From an uncultured Oscillibacter sp. (GTDB lineage Bacteria > Bacillota > Clostridia > Oscillospirales > Oscillospiraceae): a stretch of 38,733 nt of DNA. Numbering within the stretch: the stretch's first letter is position 1; each line of letters opens with the position of its first letter. The DNA is taken from the NCBI RefSeq assembly GCF_947654275.1, contig NZ_CANTJS010000024.1, forward strand, positions 1 through 38,733, given 5' to 3'. Positions 23,725 to 31,536 of the stretch are shown one piece after another. The translations under genes and the position numbers were made by a program. Below the pieces are notes generated by a model. It made no database searches, had not been told where the DNA came from, and worked only from the letters and a program-made list of their open reading frames with translations.

Positions 23725-24471
23725 TTATCTGATACGCATCAGGGACGCTTTCTGCCCCTGAAGGCGTTTCGCAATGTTGCGGTATGCCGCCGCCGCGCCC
23801 TGGTTTCCCGTCAGCGGCAGGGGAATGCCCTGATTCAGGCTCAGGGTAAGGGCGTCGTCCTCCGGCACCACGCCAAGCAGCGGAAGGCCCGCCCGGTCAA
23901 TGGCGTCGTCAATGGTGGCGTGAAGCTGGCGGAGCATCTTTCGCCGCACCCGGTTGACCACCAGGTGGAGGGCGCCGGAGGGAAAGCGCTGGAGCTCCAT
24001 AACGGTGTGCTGGGCGTCCCGCAGGGAAGAGGTGTCCGTCGTGGTGACCACCACCGCCCGGTCCGCGGCGCAGGCCGCCAGCTGGAACCCGCTGTCCAGT
24101 CCCGCCGGAGCATCCAGAAAACAGAAATCGTAGCGCTCCCGGATGTCCCGGAGCAGGGCGGACATCTGTTTTTCCGATACCGGGCGGCCCCGTATCCGGA
24201 CAGGGGCTGTCAGCAGAAAGAGACCGGGGATCTTGGGGTGCTCCACCGCCGCGTCCTCCAGGGTGCAGCGCCCCTGGGCCACATCGGTGAAATCCATGAG
24301 GGCCCTGTCGGTCAGGCCGAGGGCCAAATCCAGATTTCTCAGGCTGATATCGCAGTCCAGACAGAGAACCCGCCGGCCCGCCAGGGCCAGGGCGCTGCCC
24401 ACTCCGGCGGTAAAGGAGGTTTTCCCGGTTCCGCCCTTGCCGGAGACCACTGCCACACATTGTCCCGCCAT
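23725..24471 (-). CDS. minD: MinD/ParA-family P-loop ATPase
   Basis: This is a 248-residue deviant-Walker ATPase of the MinD group, which dimerises with ATP on the membrane and places the division site. The N-terminus has VVSGKGGTGKTS (signature Lys and Walker A), CLDCDISLRNLDLALGL, and Walker B in YDFCFLDAPAGLDSGF, the MinD form of the motif. The C-terminus ends in YRNIAKRLQGQKASLMRIR, a basic helix that could be the membrane-targeting sequence. The ATG has AAAGGAGG upstream. MinD next to mgsA is a known Clostridial order, but minC and minE are not in the window. A relative of flagellar or other MinD-like ATPases is possible. Confidence 0.82.
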   Translation of the reverse strand: MAGQCVAVVSGKGGTGKTSFTAGVGSALALAGRRVLCLDCDISLRNLDLALGLTDRALMDFTDVAQGRCTLEDAAVEHPKIPGLFLLTAPVRIRGRPVSEKQMSALLRDIRERYDFCFLDAPAGLDSGFQLAACAADRAVVVTTTDTSSLRDAQHTVMELQRFPSGALHLVVNRVRRKMLRQLHATIDDAIDRAGLPLLGVVPEDDALTLSLNQGIPLPLTGNQGAAAAYRNIAKRLQGQKASLMRIR

Positions 24472-24499
24472 GGAAGCGCCTCCTTTCGGCTGCTGTCTA

Positions 24500-25216
24500 T
24501 TATAGCGGATTCTTTTTGATTTTTGCAAATGCTCTGGGGTATTTTTGGGGAGTTTTACAAATTTTTTTAATCACAATCAGCCGGTGTTGGATATCTGTTC
24601 CCGGAATGGGGTAGTCCCGCGGCGTTTCCGCCGTGCCGCCCAGAAGCCTCACGGCCTGTCCGGCTCCGGACAGCTCCTCGTCCGACTCAATGGATTTCAT
24701 AGCCAGGAAGCTCCCGCCTACCTTCACCAGAGGCAGACAGAGCTCGCTGAGGACCCGCAGCTCCGCCACTGCACGGGCGGTGGCAAGGTCGAACCGCTCC
24801 CGAAGGGCCGGATTGCCCCCGGCCTCCTCCGCCCGGCAGTGGATGGTGCGGATTCCCGTCAGACCCAGCTCCTCCCGGACTTCGTTGAGCCAGTCCAGAC
24901 GCTTGTTCAGGCTGTCCAGCAGGGTTACCTCCAGGGAGGGGACCAGGATTTTCAGCACCATGCCGGGGAAGCCCGCTCCGGTGCCCACGTCCACCAGCTG
25001 TTTTCCCGCAAAATCCATGTGGTTCAGCAGGGCGGCGCAGTCCAGCATGTGGAGCCGGGCCACCTGCTCCGGGTCCGTGATGGCGGTGAGGTTCATCACC
25101 TGGTTTTTCTCCAGCAGCAGCCGGGCGTACCGGTCCAGCCGGGCGGCGGCCTCCGCCGGGACGCTCTGCTCCAGGCCCATGGCCTTCAGGCCGTCTTCCA
25201 GAAGGGGAAGAATCAT
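24500..25216 (-). CDS. rsmG: 16S rRNA m7G527 methyltransferase RsmG
   Basis: This is a 238-residue SAM-dependent methyltransferase (GidB) that forms 7-methylguanosine at position 527 of 16S rRNA. The family signature is clear: N-terminal helices with YARLLLEKNQVMNLTAITDPEQVARLHMLDCAALL, then motif I LVDVGTGAGFPGMVLKI near residue 72, VTLLDSLNKRLDWLNEV, and FDLATARAVAELRVL. The start overlaps the mscL stop by four bases (ATGA), so translation is coupled. In many Firmicutes rsmG lies near parAB at the replication origin, as it does here at some distance. Confidence 0.96.
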   Translation of the reverse strand: MILPLLEDGLKAMGLEQSVPAEAAARLDRYARLLLEKNQVMNLTAITDPEQVARLHMLDCAALLNHMDFAGKQLVDVGTGAGFPGMVLKILVPSLEVTLLDSLNKRLDWLNEVREELGLTGIRTIHCRAEEAGGNPALRERFDLATARAVAELRVLSELCLPLVKVGGSFLAMKSIESDEELSGAGQAVRLLGGTAETPRDYPIPGTDIQHRLIVIKKICKTPQKYPRAFAKIKKNPL

Positions 25217-25611
25217 TTCCGTTCCCTCAGCAGGTCCCGAATTTCCGTCAGCAGCTTTTCTTCAGCGGAGGCTTTTGGGGCGGGCGGCGGCGGGGCTTCC
25301 TTTTTCCGGTGGAAGCTGTTAATGGTCTTCACCAGGCAGAAGACCACAAAGGCCATAATCAGGAAATTCAAAATGGCCTGAATGAAATTTCCGTAGGTGA
25401 TGACGGCGGGACCCACCTTCACCGACAATTCCGCAAAGGAAATGCTGTCTGTGAAAATGCCCAGCACCGGCATGACGATGTCATTGATCAGGGAGGTGGT
25501 GATGCTGGAGAAGGCGCCGCCGATGATGACGCCCACCGCCATGTCCATCACATTTCCCCGGGCAATGAAGGTCTTGAACTCCGACAGGAAGCCGGAGGCT
25601 TTTTTGTCCAT
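25213..25611 (-). CDS. mscL: Large-conductance mechanosensitive channel MscL
   Basis: This is a 132-residue inner-membrane channel that opens on hypo-osmotic shock. The N-terminal helix FLSEFKTFIARGNVMDMAVGVIIGGAFSSITTSLINDIVMPVLG and the second membrane segment NFIQAILNFLIMAFVVFCLVK are typical, and the cytoplasmic helix ends EEKLLTEIRDLLRERK. A Pro-rich linker (APPPPAPK) joins them. AAGGGGGAA lies upstream of the ATG. It overlaps rsmG by four bases. Confidence 0.96.
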   Translation of the reverse strand: MDKKASGFLSEFKTFIARGNVMDMAVGVIIGGAFSSITTSLINDIVMPVLGIFTDSISFAELSVKVGPAVITYGNFIQAILNFLIMAFVVFCLVKTINSFHRKKEAPPPPAPKASAEEKLLTEIRDLLRERK

Positions 25612-25669
25612 AAAGCAATTCCCCCTTGTATTGATTCGGTGAATAGATACGTTTTGGAATGGGTCTGTC

Positions 25670-26773
25670 CTATGCCGCGCCTATCCGGGCGTCCGGGTTC
25701 AGCACCCGGTCCAGAAGAATGGCGGCCTGTCCCCGTGTCAGAGGCGCACTGCCCATGAAGGTCCCGGCCTCGTCCACACCGGTGAGAACACCCGCCTGAT
25801 AGAGGCGCAGGATGGCCTCCGCGTCTGCGGTTTCCTCTGTCACATCGGGGACGCCGGCGGTTTCATTCAGAACCGGCAGCTCCCCGGCTACGGCGTCCAC
25901 CATCCAGGCGAACAGGGCCCGGCTGGCCGGAGCGCCGAAGGCGGACAGGAGGTTTTCGCTCTCCGCAGGCCGGACGCGGCTGCTGAGACCGCTGAAGGGA
26001 ATCTGTCCCTCACTGGCCAGATAGAAGGCGGCGGGATACCACCAGGCGTTTTTGACCGCTTCGCCGGCATCCTCTTCAGCTCCCAGGAGGAACAGGGCGG
26101 ATACGGCGGCCTCATCGCTGAGAATGCGGTAGCCGGTGCCGTTGAATCCCTCCGTCATGACGCCCGGCAGAGGCTGATAGCTCTCCCGGATCCCCTGATA
26201 GCGGCGGGGATTGCCGTAGCCCTCCAGTCCCACCTCCAGGGTGCAGGTCTCCGGCAGGGCGGGGTCCTCCGGCGTTTCGCTGAGGGAGAGGAAGAGACTG
26301 CCGCCCAAGGCGTTGAAGGTGACCGTGTCGCCGGGGCAATAGGACTTGAGCAGCGTCCCGTCCTCGTCGTAGAACCGCAGGCAGGAGGTTTTCATCATGG
26401 CCCCGGTAGGCAGGGCGGGAATTTCCCCCTTGCCGCCGGTTCGCAGATTGTACAGCCGGGCGCAGATCACCGTCAGCTGAGCGGCGGAAAGGGAATCCCT
26501 GACGCCGAATGAGGTCTCGGTGCTGCCGTTGAGGAGGCCCGCTTCATAGCAGGTCTTTACGGGTCCGAAATAGGTGCTTTCGGTAGAGGGGATATCCTCA
26601 AAGCCCTGATAGCCTCGGACCTTCTCCCAATCCAGGGCGGAGACAGGGAGTGTCAGCGCCAGCAGGGCGCTGAGGAGAAGGCAGGGAAGCTGTGCACGAA
26701 GAAGCTGGGCGCGAAGAAGCTGGGCGCGAAGAAGCTGGGCGCGAAAAAGCCGGGCGCAAAAATGTCGTTTCAT
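25670..26773 (-). CDS. Secreted SLH-domain protein with repeat-expanded signal peptide
   Basis: This is a 367-residue exported protein. Its N-terminus MKRHFCARLF is followed by tandem copies of RAQLL encoded by a 15-base repeat, then the hydrophobic core LLLSALLALTLPVSA. One SLH-type unit follows (FEDI... CYEAGLLNGSTETSFGVRDSLSAAQLTVICARLYNL), then about 200 residues of unknown fold, and a C-terminal SLH unit (ILRLYQAGVLTGVDEAGTFMGSAPLTRGQAAILLDRVLNPDAR). The SLH units at both ends suggest wall binding. It is paralogous in layout to the protein encoded just upstream (26837) and to that at 18996. AAAGGAGTG precedes the ATG. Confidence 0.82.
   Translation of the reverse strand: MKRHFCARLFRAQLLRAQLLRAQLLRAQLPCLLLSALLALTLPVSALDWEKVRGYQGFEDIPSTESTYFGPVKTCYEAGLLNGSTETSFGVRDSLSAAQLTVICARLYNLRTGGKGEIPALPTGAMMKTSCLRFYDEDGTLLKSYCPGDTVTFNALGGSLFLSLSETPEDPALPETCTLEVGLEGYGNPRRYQGIRESYQPLPGVMTEGFNGTGYRILSDEAAVSALFLLGAEEDAGEAVKNAWWYPAAFYLASEGQIPFSGLSSRVRPAESENLLSAFGAPASRALFAWMVDAVAGELPVLNETAGVPDVTEETADAEAILRLYQAGVLTGVDEAGTFMGSAPLTRGQAAILLDRVLNPDARIGAA
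26698..26757 (-). repeat. 15-base tandem repeat inside a signal peptide
   Basis: The unit GAAGAAGCTGGGCGC (plus-strand sense) is repeated about four times, the last copy slightly changed. It encodes repeated R-A-Q-L-L on the minus strand ahead of the hydrophobic core of the SLH protein. The repeat length is a multiple of three, so changes in copy number would keep the frame. Confidence 0.9.
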
Positions 26774-26836
26774 TATCGCACTCCTTTCGGCGGGCCCTGC
26801 CGCCGGAATCCGGTCTGATTCGGAAGGGTTATCCAT

Positions 26837-27853
26837 TTATGAACCAAGACCGGCCTCCAGCGCCCGGGCGGCCATGGCGGCGGCCTGTCCCCGGGTGAGC
26901 CACTCCGCCCCGCCGAAGGTCCCCGCCCCGTCGAAGCCGTTGAGAATACCCCGGCGGTACAGGGAGAGGACGGCCTCCGTCTCGGAGTCCTGAAAACGGT
27001 AGTTGTCCGGCAGGTCCGGGATGCTGTCCACAGTCCTGACCTCCGGCAGGTCCTTACAGAGCTCCGCCAGGGGAATGGCCAGCTCCATGCGCCAGACAGA
27101 GAGATAGGGCATGGAATCCAGGAACATGGTGCGGAAGCAGAAGGGGAGCCGGGCCTTCATCCAGTATCGCAGAAAGAGCACGGCGTCATAGGGGGTGGGA
27201 TCCTCATAGCCCTCCTGCTGGGCGGTCTTCCATGCGGACCGCCAGGCAATCCGGTCCTGACTGTAATTTGTCAGCAGCGCCGTGACCTCCTGGGCGTCCA
27301 CACCGTCGGGGAACTGGAAGAGGTAGCTGGTGCGGTCCTCGCCCCGCTCCAGCAGCCGGCCGGAGGCGGCGCACAAAAAGCCCTCGCCGTCGGTGAAGCC
27401 CACCTGTAAATCCAGCCGCTCCTGGGAAAGGTCCTCGTTCCAGAAGATGACTTTCATGCTCCGGGCGTCCTCAGCGTAGAAGTCGGGACAGTAGGCGGAG
27501 GACAGGTCGTGGACCAGGTTCCCCTCCGGGTCCAGAAAACGAACGTAGCCGTCCAGGTCCTCCGGGATGGCGGGAATGCCGCCGTCTCCGCCGATGCTGA
27601 GGCTGTACAGCCGGGCCGCGAGGCGGACCAGGTCCCCCTTGTTCAGGGGCTCCTCCGGTCCGAACCGGCCGGCCTCCAGAGGCTCCATCAGACCGGCCTC
27701 ACAACAGAGGCGAATCTCCTCATAAAAGGGATTTTCTTTGTCCACGTCGGAAAATCCGGTTTTCGCCTCCGCCGAAACCCCTGCGGCACAAGGGATACAG
27801 AGGACAGACAGGAATACAGCCGTTAGAATCCCGCTGAACGTACTCCGGTTCAT
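26837..27853 (-). CDS. Secreted SLH-domain protein
   Basis: This is a 338-residue exported protein with a signal peptide (MNRSTFSGILTAVFLSVLCIPCAAGVSA) and an SLH unit (FSDVDKENPFYEEIRLCCEAGLMEPLEAGRFGPEEPLNKGDLVRLAARLYSL). About 190 residues of unknown fold follow, then a C-terminal SLH unit (LSLYRRGILNGFDGAGTFGGAEWLTRGQAAAMAARALEAG). GAAAGGAT precedes the ATG; the open frame reaching further upstream is not coding. It is followed after 63 bases by the related gene at 25670, so the pair probably arose by tandem duplication and has diverged strongly in the middle. Confidence 0.82.
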   Translation of the reverse strand: MNRSTFSGILTAVFLSVLCIPCAAGVSAEAKTGFSDVDKENPFYEEIRLCCEAGLMEPLEAGRFGPEEPLNKGDLVRLAARLYSLSIGGDGGIPAIPEDLDGYVRFLDPEGNLVHDLSSAYCPDFYAEDARSMKVIFWNEDLSQERLDLQVGFTDGEGFLCAASGRLLERGEDRTSYLFQFPDGVDAQEVTALLTNYSQDRIAWRSAWKTAQQEGYEDPTPYDAVLFLRYWMKARLPFCFRTMFLDSMPYLSVWRMELAIPLAELCKDLPEVRTVDSIPDLPDNYRFQDSETEAVLSLYRRGILNGFDGAGTFGGAEWLTRGQAAAMAARALEAGLGS

Positions 27854-27970
27854 TTTTATCCTTTCTATCGGCTGGAAACGCTTTTTTGGTTTTAAGGCGG
27901 CAAAAAAGTTCCTGAAAGCGGCCATTCCAGCGAAATTATCCGATTTTCTGCTAGATATGGAGCGGAGATT

Positions 27971-29278
27971 TTATTTGGCCTTGGGGACCAGCTTTTCCGT
28001 GCCGCCCATGTAGGGACGCAGGACTTCGGGGATGGTCACGGTTCCATCGGCCTGGAGATTGTTTTCCAGGAAGGCAATCAGCATCCGGGGCGGAGCCACG
28101 CAGGTGTTGTTCAAGGTATGGCACAGCTGCATCTTGCCGTTCTCGTCCTTGTAGCGGATGCGGAGCCGCCGGGCCTGGGCGTCTCCCAGGTTGGAGCAGG
28201 AGCAAACCTCGAAATATTTCTGCTGCCGGGGGGACCAGGCCTCAATGTCGCAGCTCTTCACCTTCAGGTCCGCCAAATCGCCGGAACAGCACTCCAGCTG
28301 CCGCACAGGGATGTCCAGGGAGCGGAACAGCTCCACGGAGTACTGCCAGAGCTTTTCATACCAGTCCTTGGACTCCTCGGGCTTGCAGACCACGATCATC
28401 TCCTGCTTTTCAAACTGATGGATGCGGTAGACGCCCCGCTCCTCGATGCCGTGAGCGCCCTTCTCCTTCCGGAAGCAGGGGGAATAGGAGGTCAGGGTCT
28501 GGGGCAGCTTCTCGACGGGGAGATTCTGGTCAATAAACCGGCCAATCATGGAATGTTCGCTGGTGCCGATCAGGTACAGGTCTTCCCCCTCAATTTTGTA
28601 CATCATGCCGTCCATATCTGTCTGGCTCATGACGCCTTCCACCACATTTCCGTGAATCATAAAGGGAGGAATGCAGTAGGTAAAGCCCTTGCCGATCATG
28701 AAGTCCCGGCCATAGGCCAGAACCGCCTCATGGAGCCGGGCAATGTCCCCCAGCAGGTAATAGAACCCGTTGCCGGAGACCCGGCCCGCGGCGTCCAGGT
28801 CGATGCCGTTGAAGGACTCCATGATTTCCGTGTGGTAGGGAACGGGGAAGTCCGGGGTTTTGGCTTCGCCGAAGCGCTGGACCTCCACATTTTCGCTGTC
28901 GTCCTTTCCGATGGGGACGCTTTCATCAATGATTTGGGGAATCAGAAGCATCCTCTTGTGCAGCTCCGATTTCAGTTCCGTTTCCTGCCGTTCCAGATCC
29001 GCCAGACGGTCTGCCTGTTCCTTCACCTGGGCCTTGACGGCCTCGGCCTCCTGAGCCTTGGACGGGTCCTTTTTGGCCTGGCCCATCAGCATGCCAATCT
29101 GCTTGGAAAGGGTGTTGCGGTTGGAACGGAGCTGGTCCGCCTCTGCAATGGCGGCCCGGCGTTTGGCGTCCAGGTCGATGACCTCGTCCACCAGAGGGAG
29201 CTTGCCGTCCTGGAATTTCTTTTTGATGTTCTCCTTGACAGCCTCGGGGTTCTCACGGATAAAGCGAATATCAAGCAT
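27971..29278 (-). CDS. serS: Seryl-tRNA synthetase
   Basis: This 435-residue cytoplasmic class II enzyme charges tRNA-Ser and the selenocysteine tRNA. The N-terminus MLDIRFIRENPEAVKENIKKK and the long antiparallel coiled-coil arm (residues 28-100) that holds the tRNA long arm are typical. The core has YLIGTSEHSMIGRF, motif 2 CFRKEKGAHGIEERGVYRIHQFEKQEM near 270, ECCSGDLADLKVKSCDIEAWSP and motif 3 NNTCVAPPRMLIAFLENNLQADG. No T-box is seen upstream; the 70-base gap to the preceding gene contains a parS site instead. Confidence 0.97.
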   Translation of the reverse strand: MLDIRFIRENPEAVKENIKKKFQDGKLPLVDEVIDLDAKRRAAIAEADQLRSNRNTLSKQIGMLMGQAKKDPSKAQEAEAVKAQVKEQADRLADLERQETELKSELHKRMLLIPQIIDESVPIGKDDSENVEVQRFGEAKTPDFPVPYHTEIMESFNGIDLDAAGRVSGNGFYYLLGDIARLHEAVLAYGRDFMIGKGFTYCIPPFMIHGNVVEGVMSQTDMDGMMYKIEGEDLYLIGTSEHSMIGRFIDQNLPVEKLPQTLTSYSPCFRKEKGAHGIEERGVYRIHQFEKQEMIVVCKPEESKDWYEKLWQYSVELFRSLDIPVRQLECCSGDLADLKVKSCDIEAWSPRQQKYFEVCSCSNLGDAQARRLRIRYKDENGKMQLCHTLNNTCVAPPRMLIAFLENNLQADGTVTIPEVLRPYMGGTEKLVPKAK

Positions 29279-29326
29279 GGCGGTTTCCTTCTTTCCTGTT
29301 TCTTGAGTTATGAGTCGTATATGGAG

Positions 29327-29342
29327 TGTTTCACGTGAAACA
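29327..29342. promoter_or_regulatory. parS site 1
   Basis: TGTTTCACGTGAAACA is the exact 16-bp palindromic consensus bound by ParB/Spo0J. It lies between serS and the gene at 29349, just downstream of the parAB cluster in transcription order. Confidence 0.96.
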
Positions 29343-29348
29343 GAGGGA

Positions 29349-29852
29349 TCATGATTCCTTCATCAGGGGCAGCAGGGTTTCCGCCAGGGCGCTGCCGGTT
29401 TCCCTGGCGTCCTTCACCCAAAGGGCAAGACTTCGGGTGGAGTGAGGGGAGGAGCAGGTCCATTTATCCACAAAAAACTGGATTTGAACGTAGCCGTGGT
29501 TCTGGTCCGCAAGGGTCAGCATAACGTGAAAGTCTCCATCCTCGGTCCGGCGTCCCGTAACGACCTTCTGGTCCAGGAATTGCAGGAGGAGGTTCCAGGG
29601 AGGACGGCGGAACCGCAGGGCCTCCGCCGCTTCCTTCACCGTGTCCCATTCCGGGTCCGACCGGGTCAGCTCCATGATGGGGAAATCCTGGCCGCCTGTA
29701 CCCAGGACCCTTACATAAAGGGAAATGTGGCCGATGTCCTTTACCTCCGGCGACAGGCCGTAGACGTCCACAGGCCGGGCGTACCATGCACTTCCCAGCG
29801 CCAGAGCCAGGACCACAGCCAGAGGCTTCCAGTGAGATTTCAGCCAGCTCAT
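29349..29852 (-). CDS. Small membrane-anchored protein, WYARPVD family copy 2
   Basis: This is a 167-residue protein with one N-terminal membrane segment (LAVVLALALGSAWYA) and an outside domain. GGAGGAATG precedes the ATG. It is a paralogue of the protein at 20213 with the same order of conserved blocks (WYARPVDV, LRFRRPPWNLLLQFLD, IQFFVDKWT). The family is not recognised. It is encoded after the parB-coupled coiled-coil gene with a 64-base gap, and before serS. Confidence 0.74.
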   Translation of the reverse strand: MSWLKSHWKPLAVVLALALGSAWYARPVDVYGLSPEVKDIGHISLYVRVLGTGGQDFPIMELTRSDPEWDTVKEAAEALRFRRPPWNLLLQFLDQKVVTGRRTEDGDFHVMLTLADQNHGYVQIQFFVDKWTCSSPHSTRSLALWVKDARETGSALAETLLPLMKES

Positions 29853-29916
29853 CGCATTCCTCCTGTTCTCCCGGAGTTACCGGGCACCCGGGCCCCTCCG
29901 CGGCTTTTCCGCGGTG

Positions 29917-30480
29917 TTATTTGTCCTGTTCTGCCGCCTCTGCCAGCCGGGCTTCCGCGGCCTCCTTCAGCTGCCGGTAACGCTCCGCCGGAGAGGTCAC
30001 GGCGTCCGGACTGCCCTGATTGTCATTGAGAGCGCTCCACAGGGAATCCGTCTCCAGGCGGTCGATGATTTCCCGACAGGCCTCGTAATTCTGGGCGGAG
30101 TAGCGCTGCTGGAGGGTGTACAGAAGGTTCATGGCCTCCAGCTCCCGGTCTCTGGTCTCCTGAACGCTTTGCTGATACTCCGCGTCGTTCTGGAGCTCTT
30201 TGACCTGTTTTTCCGCCTCCGACAGCTCCTTTTGCAGCTGAATAATCTGCTCCTGCAGCGCCTGAACCTCCTGTATGGCCCCCACGGAGCTTTGCAGCCG
30301 CCCCAGGGCCTCGGTGTTGCTCCGCTGGTGGGAGGCGAAGGACCAGGCCATCATCAGAAAAGCGGCGCTGAAGAGTATCATAATATAGACAATAACGGGC
30401 TTTTTCCCCTTGCTCTCCTGTTTTTCCGGCTGTTCAACGGGCTCCCCGGAGACGGGGGCACTCCGTCTTTCCAGTTTCAT
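29917..30480 (-). CDS. Membrane protein with coiled coil, coupled to parB
   Basis: This is a 187-residue protein: a charged cytoplasmic N-terminus (residues 1-27), one membrane segment (PVIVYIMILFSAAFLMMAWSFA, residues 28-49), and a long Glu/Gln/Leu-rich coiled coil (about 60-115, VQALQEQIIQLQKELSEAEKQVKELQ). A helical tail resembling a TPR-like segment ends the protein. It overlaps the end of parB by four bases (ATGA), which indicates coupled translation. The layout resembles some division or envelope anchor proteins, but no family is recognised. A role in tethering the ParABS complex is conceivable but not shown. Confidence 0.75.
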   Translation of the reverse strand: MKLERRSAPVSGEPVEQPEKQESKGKKPVIVYIMILFSAAFLMMAWSFASHQRSNTEALGRLQSSVGAIQEVQALQEQIIQLQKELSEAEKQVKELQNDAEYQQSVQETRDRELEAMNLLYTLQQRYSAQNYEACREIIDRLETDSLWSALNDNQGSPDAVTSPAERYRQLKEAAEARLAEAAEQDK

Positions 30481-31379
30481 AGGGCCGATCCTTTCTCTTG
30501 ACGGTGGGTTCGCAGAAGCGCCAGGGCCTCCAGCAGGTCGTTGAGGTCGTCAAGATCGTAGTATTCCAGTTCCACACGGCCCTTTTTCTTGCCGGTGACA
30601 ATGCGCACCCCCCGGCCCAGCTTGCCGGACAGTTCCCGCTGGGCCTCGGCGGCATAGTCGATTTCCCTGGGCGTCGCGGGCTCGTCGGGGATCTTGTCCG
30701 CCGCCAGGTCCGCGGTCATGCGCTTCACCAGGGCTTCCGTCTGCCGGACGGAGAGACCGCCGGAGAGAATGGCCTGAGCCGCCTGCTCCTGCAGGGCGGG
30801 CTGGAGAGGGAGGAGGGCCCGGGCATGTCCGGCGGAGAGTTTCCCCTCCTCCACCAGAGCCCGGACGGGAGGATGGAGCCCCAGCAGCCGCAGGGCGTTG
30901 GCCACGGCGCTGCGGGACTTGCCCACCCGCTGGGCGGCCTCCTCCTGGGTCATGTGATAGGTCTGCATCAGAGCCTGAAAACCGGCGGCCTCCTCCATGG
31001 GGTTCAGGTCCTCCCGCTGGAGGTTTTCAACAAGGGCCAGCTCCGCCGCCTTTTTGTCGTCGGCGTCCACCACCACGGCGGGCACCTCGCTGAGGCCCGC
31101 CAGCCGGGCGGCCCGCCAGCGCCGTTCTCCGGCGATAATCTGATAGTAGCCGGAGGCCAGCTTGCGGACCGTCAGGGGCTGAATGATGCCGTGCTCCCGA
31201 ATGGAGTCCGCCAGCTCCGCCAGAGCCTCCTCGTCAAAGATTTTCCGGGGCTGGTTGGAATAGCTCTCCACCTGGGAAATTGGTAAATACAGATTTCCCG
31301 CAGCCTCGGGTTTTAATACGTCGTCGCCCAGCAGGGCGCCCAGACCCCGGCCCAGACCGGAGGGCTTTTTATTTGCCAT
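30477..31379 (-). CDS. parB: Chromosome partitioning protein ParB (Spo0J-like)
   Basis: This 300-residue CTP-dependent DNA clamp loads at parS and spreads on DNA for origin segregation. KKPSGLGRGLGALLGDD is the ParA-stimulating N-terminus. The CTPase/ParB N-domain has SIREHGIIQPLTVRK and AGERRWRAARLAGLSEVPAVV near residue 80, then ENLQREDLNPMEEA. A helix-turn-helix follows (MTQEEAAQRVGKSRSAVANALRLL), with a C-terminal dimer domain. AAAAGGAGTG precedes the ATG. Three perfect parS sites lie within about 2 kb. Confidence 0.96.
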   Translation of the reverse strand: MANKKPSGLGRGLGALLGDDVLKPEAAGNLYLPISQVESYSNQPRKIFDEEALAELADSIREHGIIQPLTVRKLASGYYQIIAGERRWRAARLAGLSEVPAVVVDADDKKAAELALVENLQREDLNPMEEAAGFQALMQTYHMTQEEAAQRVGKSRSAVANALRLLGLHPPVRALVEEGKLSAGHARALLPLQPALQEQAAQAILSGGLSVRQTEALVKRMTADLAADKIPDEPATPREIDYAAEAQRELSGKLGRGVRIVTGKKKGRVELEYYDLDDLNDLLEALALLRTHRQEKGSAL

Positions 31380-31536
31380 GTAGCACTCCTTTTTTATCAT
31401 TTGTTTCGACAGAATGAAAATCACGCCTGAGGGGCGGCGGACCGTTGGAGGGGCGCGTTCCGCCGTCCTCCGGCATGCGCCTCGATTTCTGAAAGGGTTT
31501 CAGCCGCCGGGCCTTCCGCCGCTGTTCGGACAGGAC

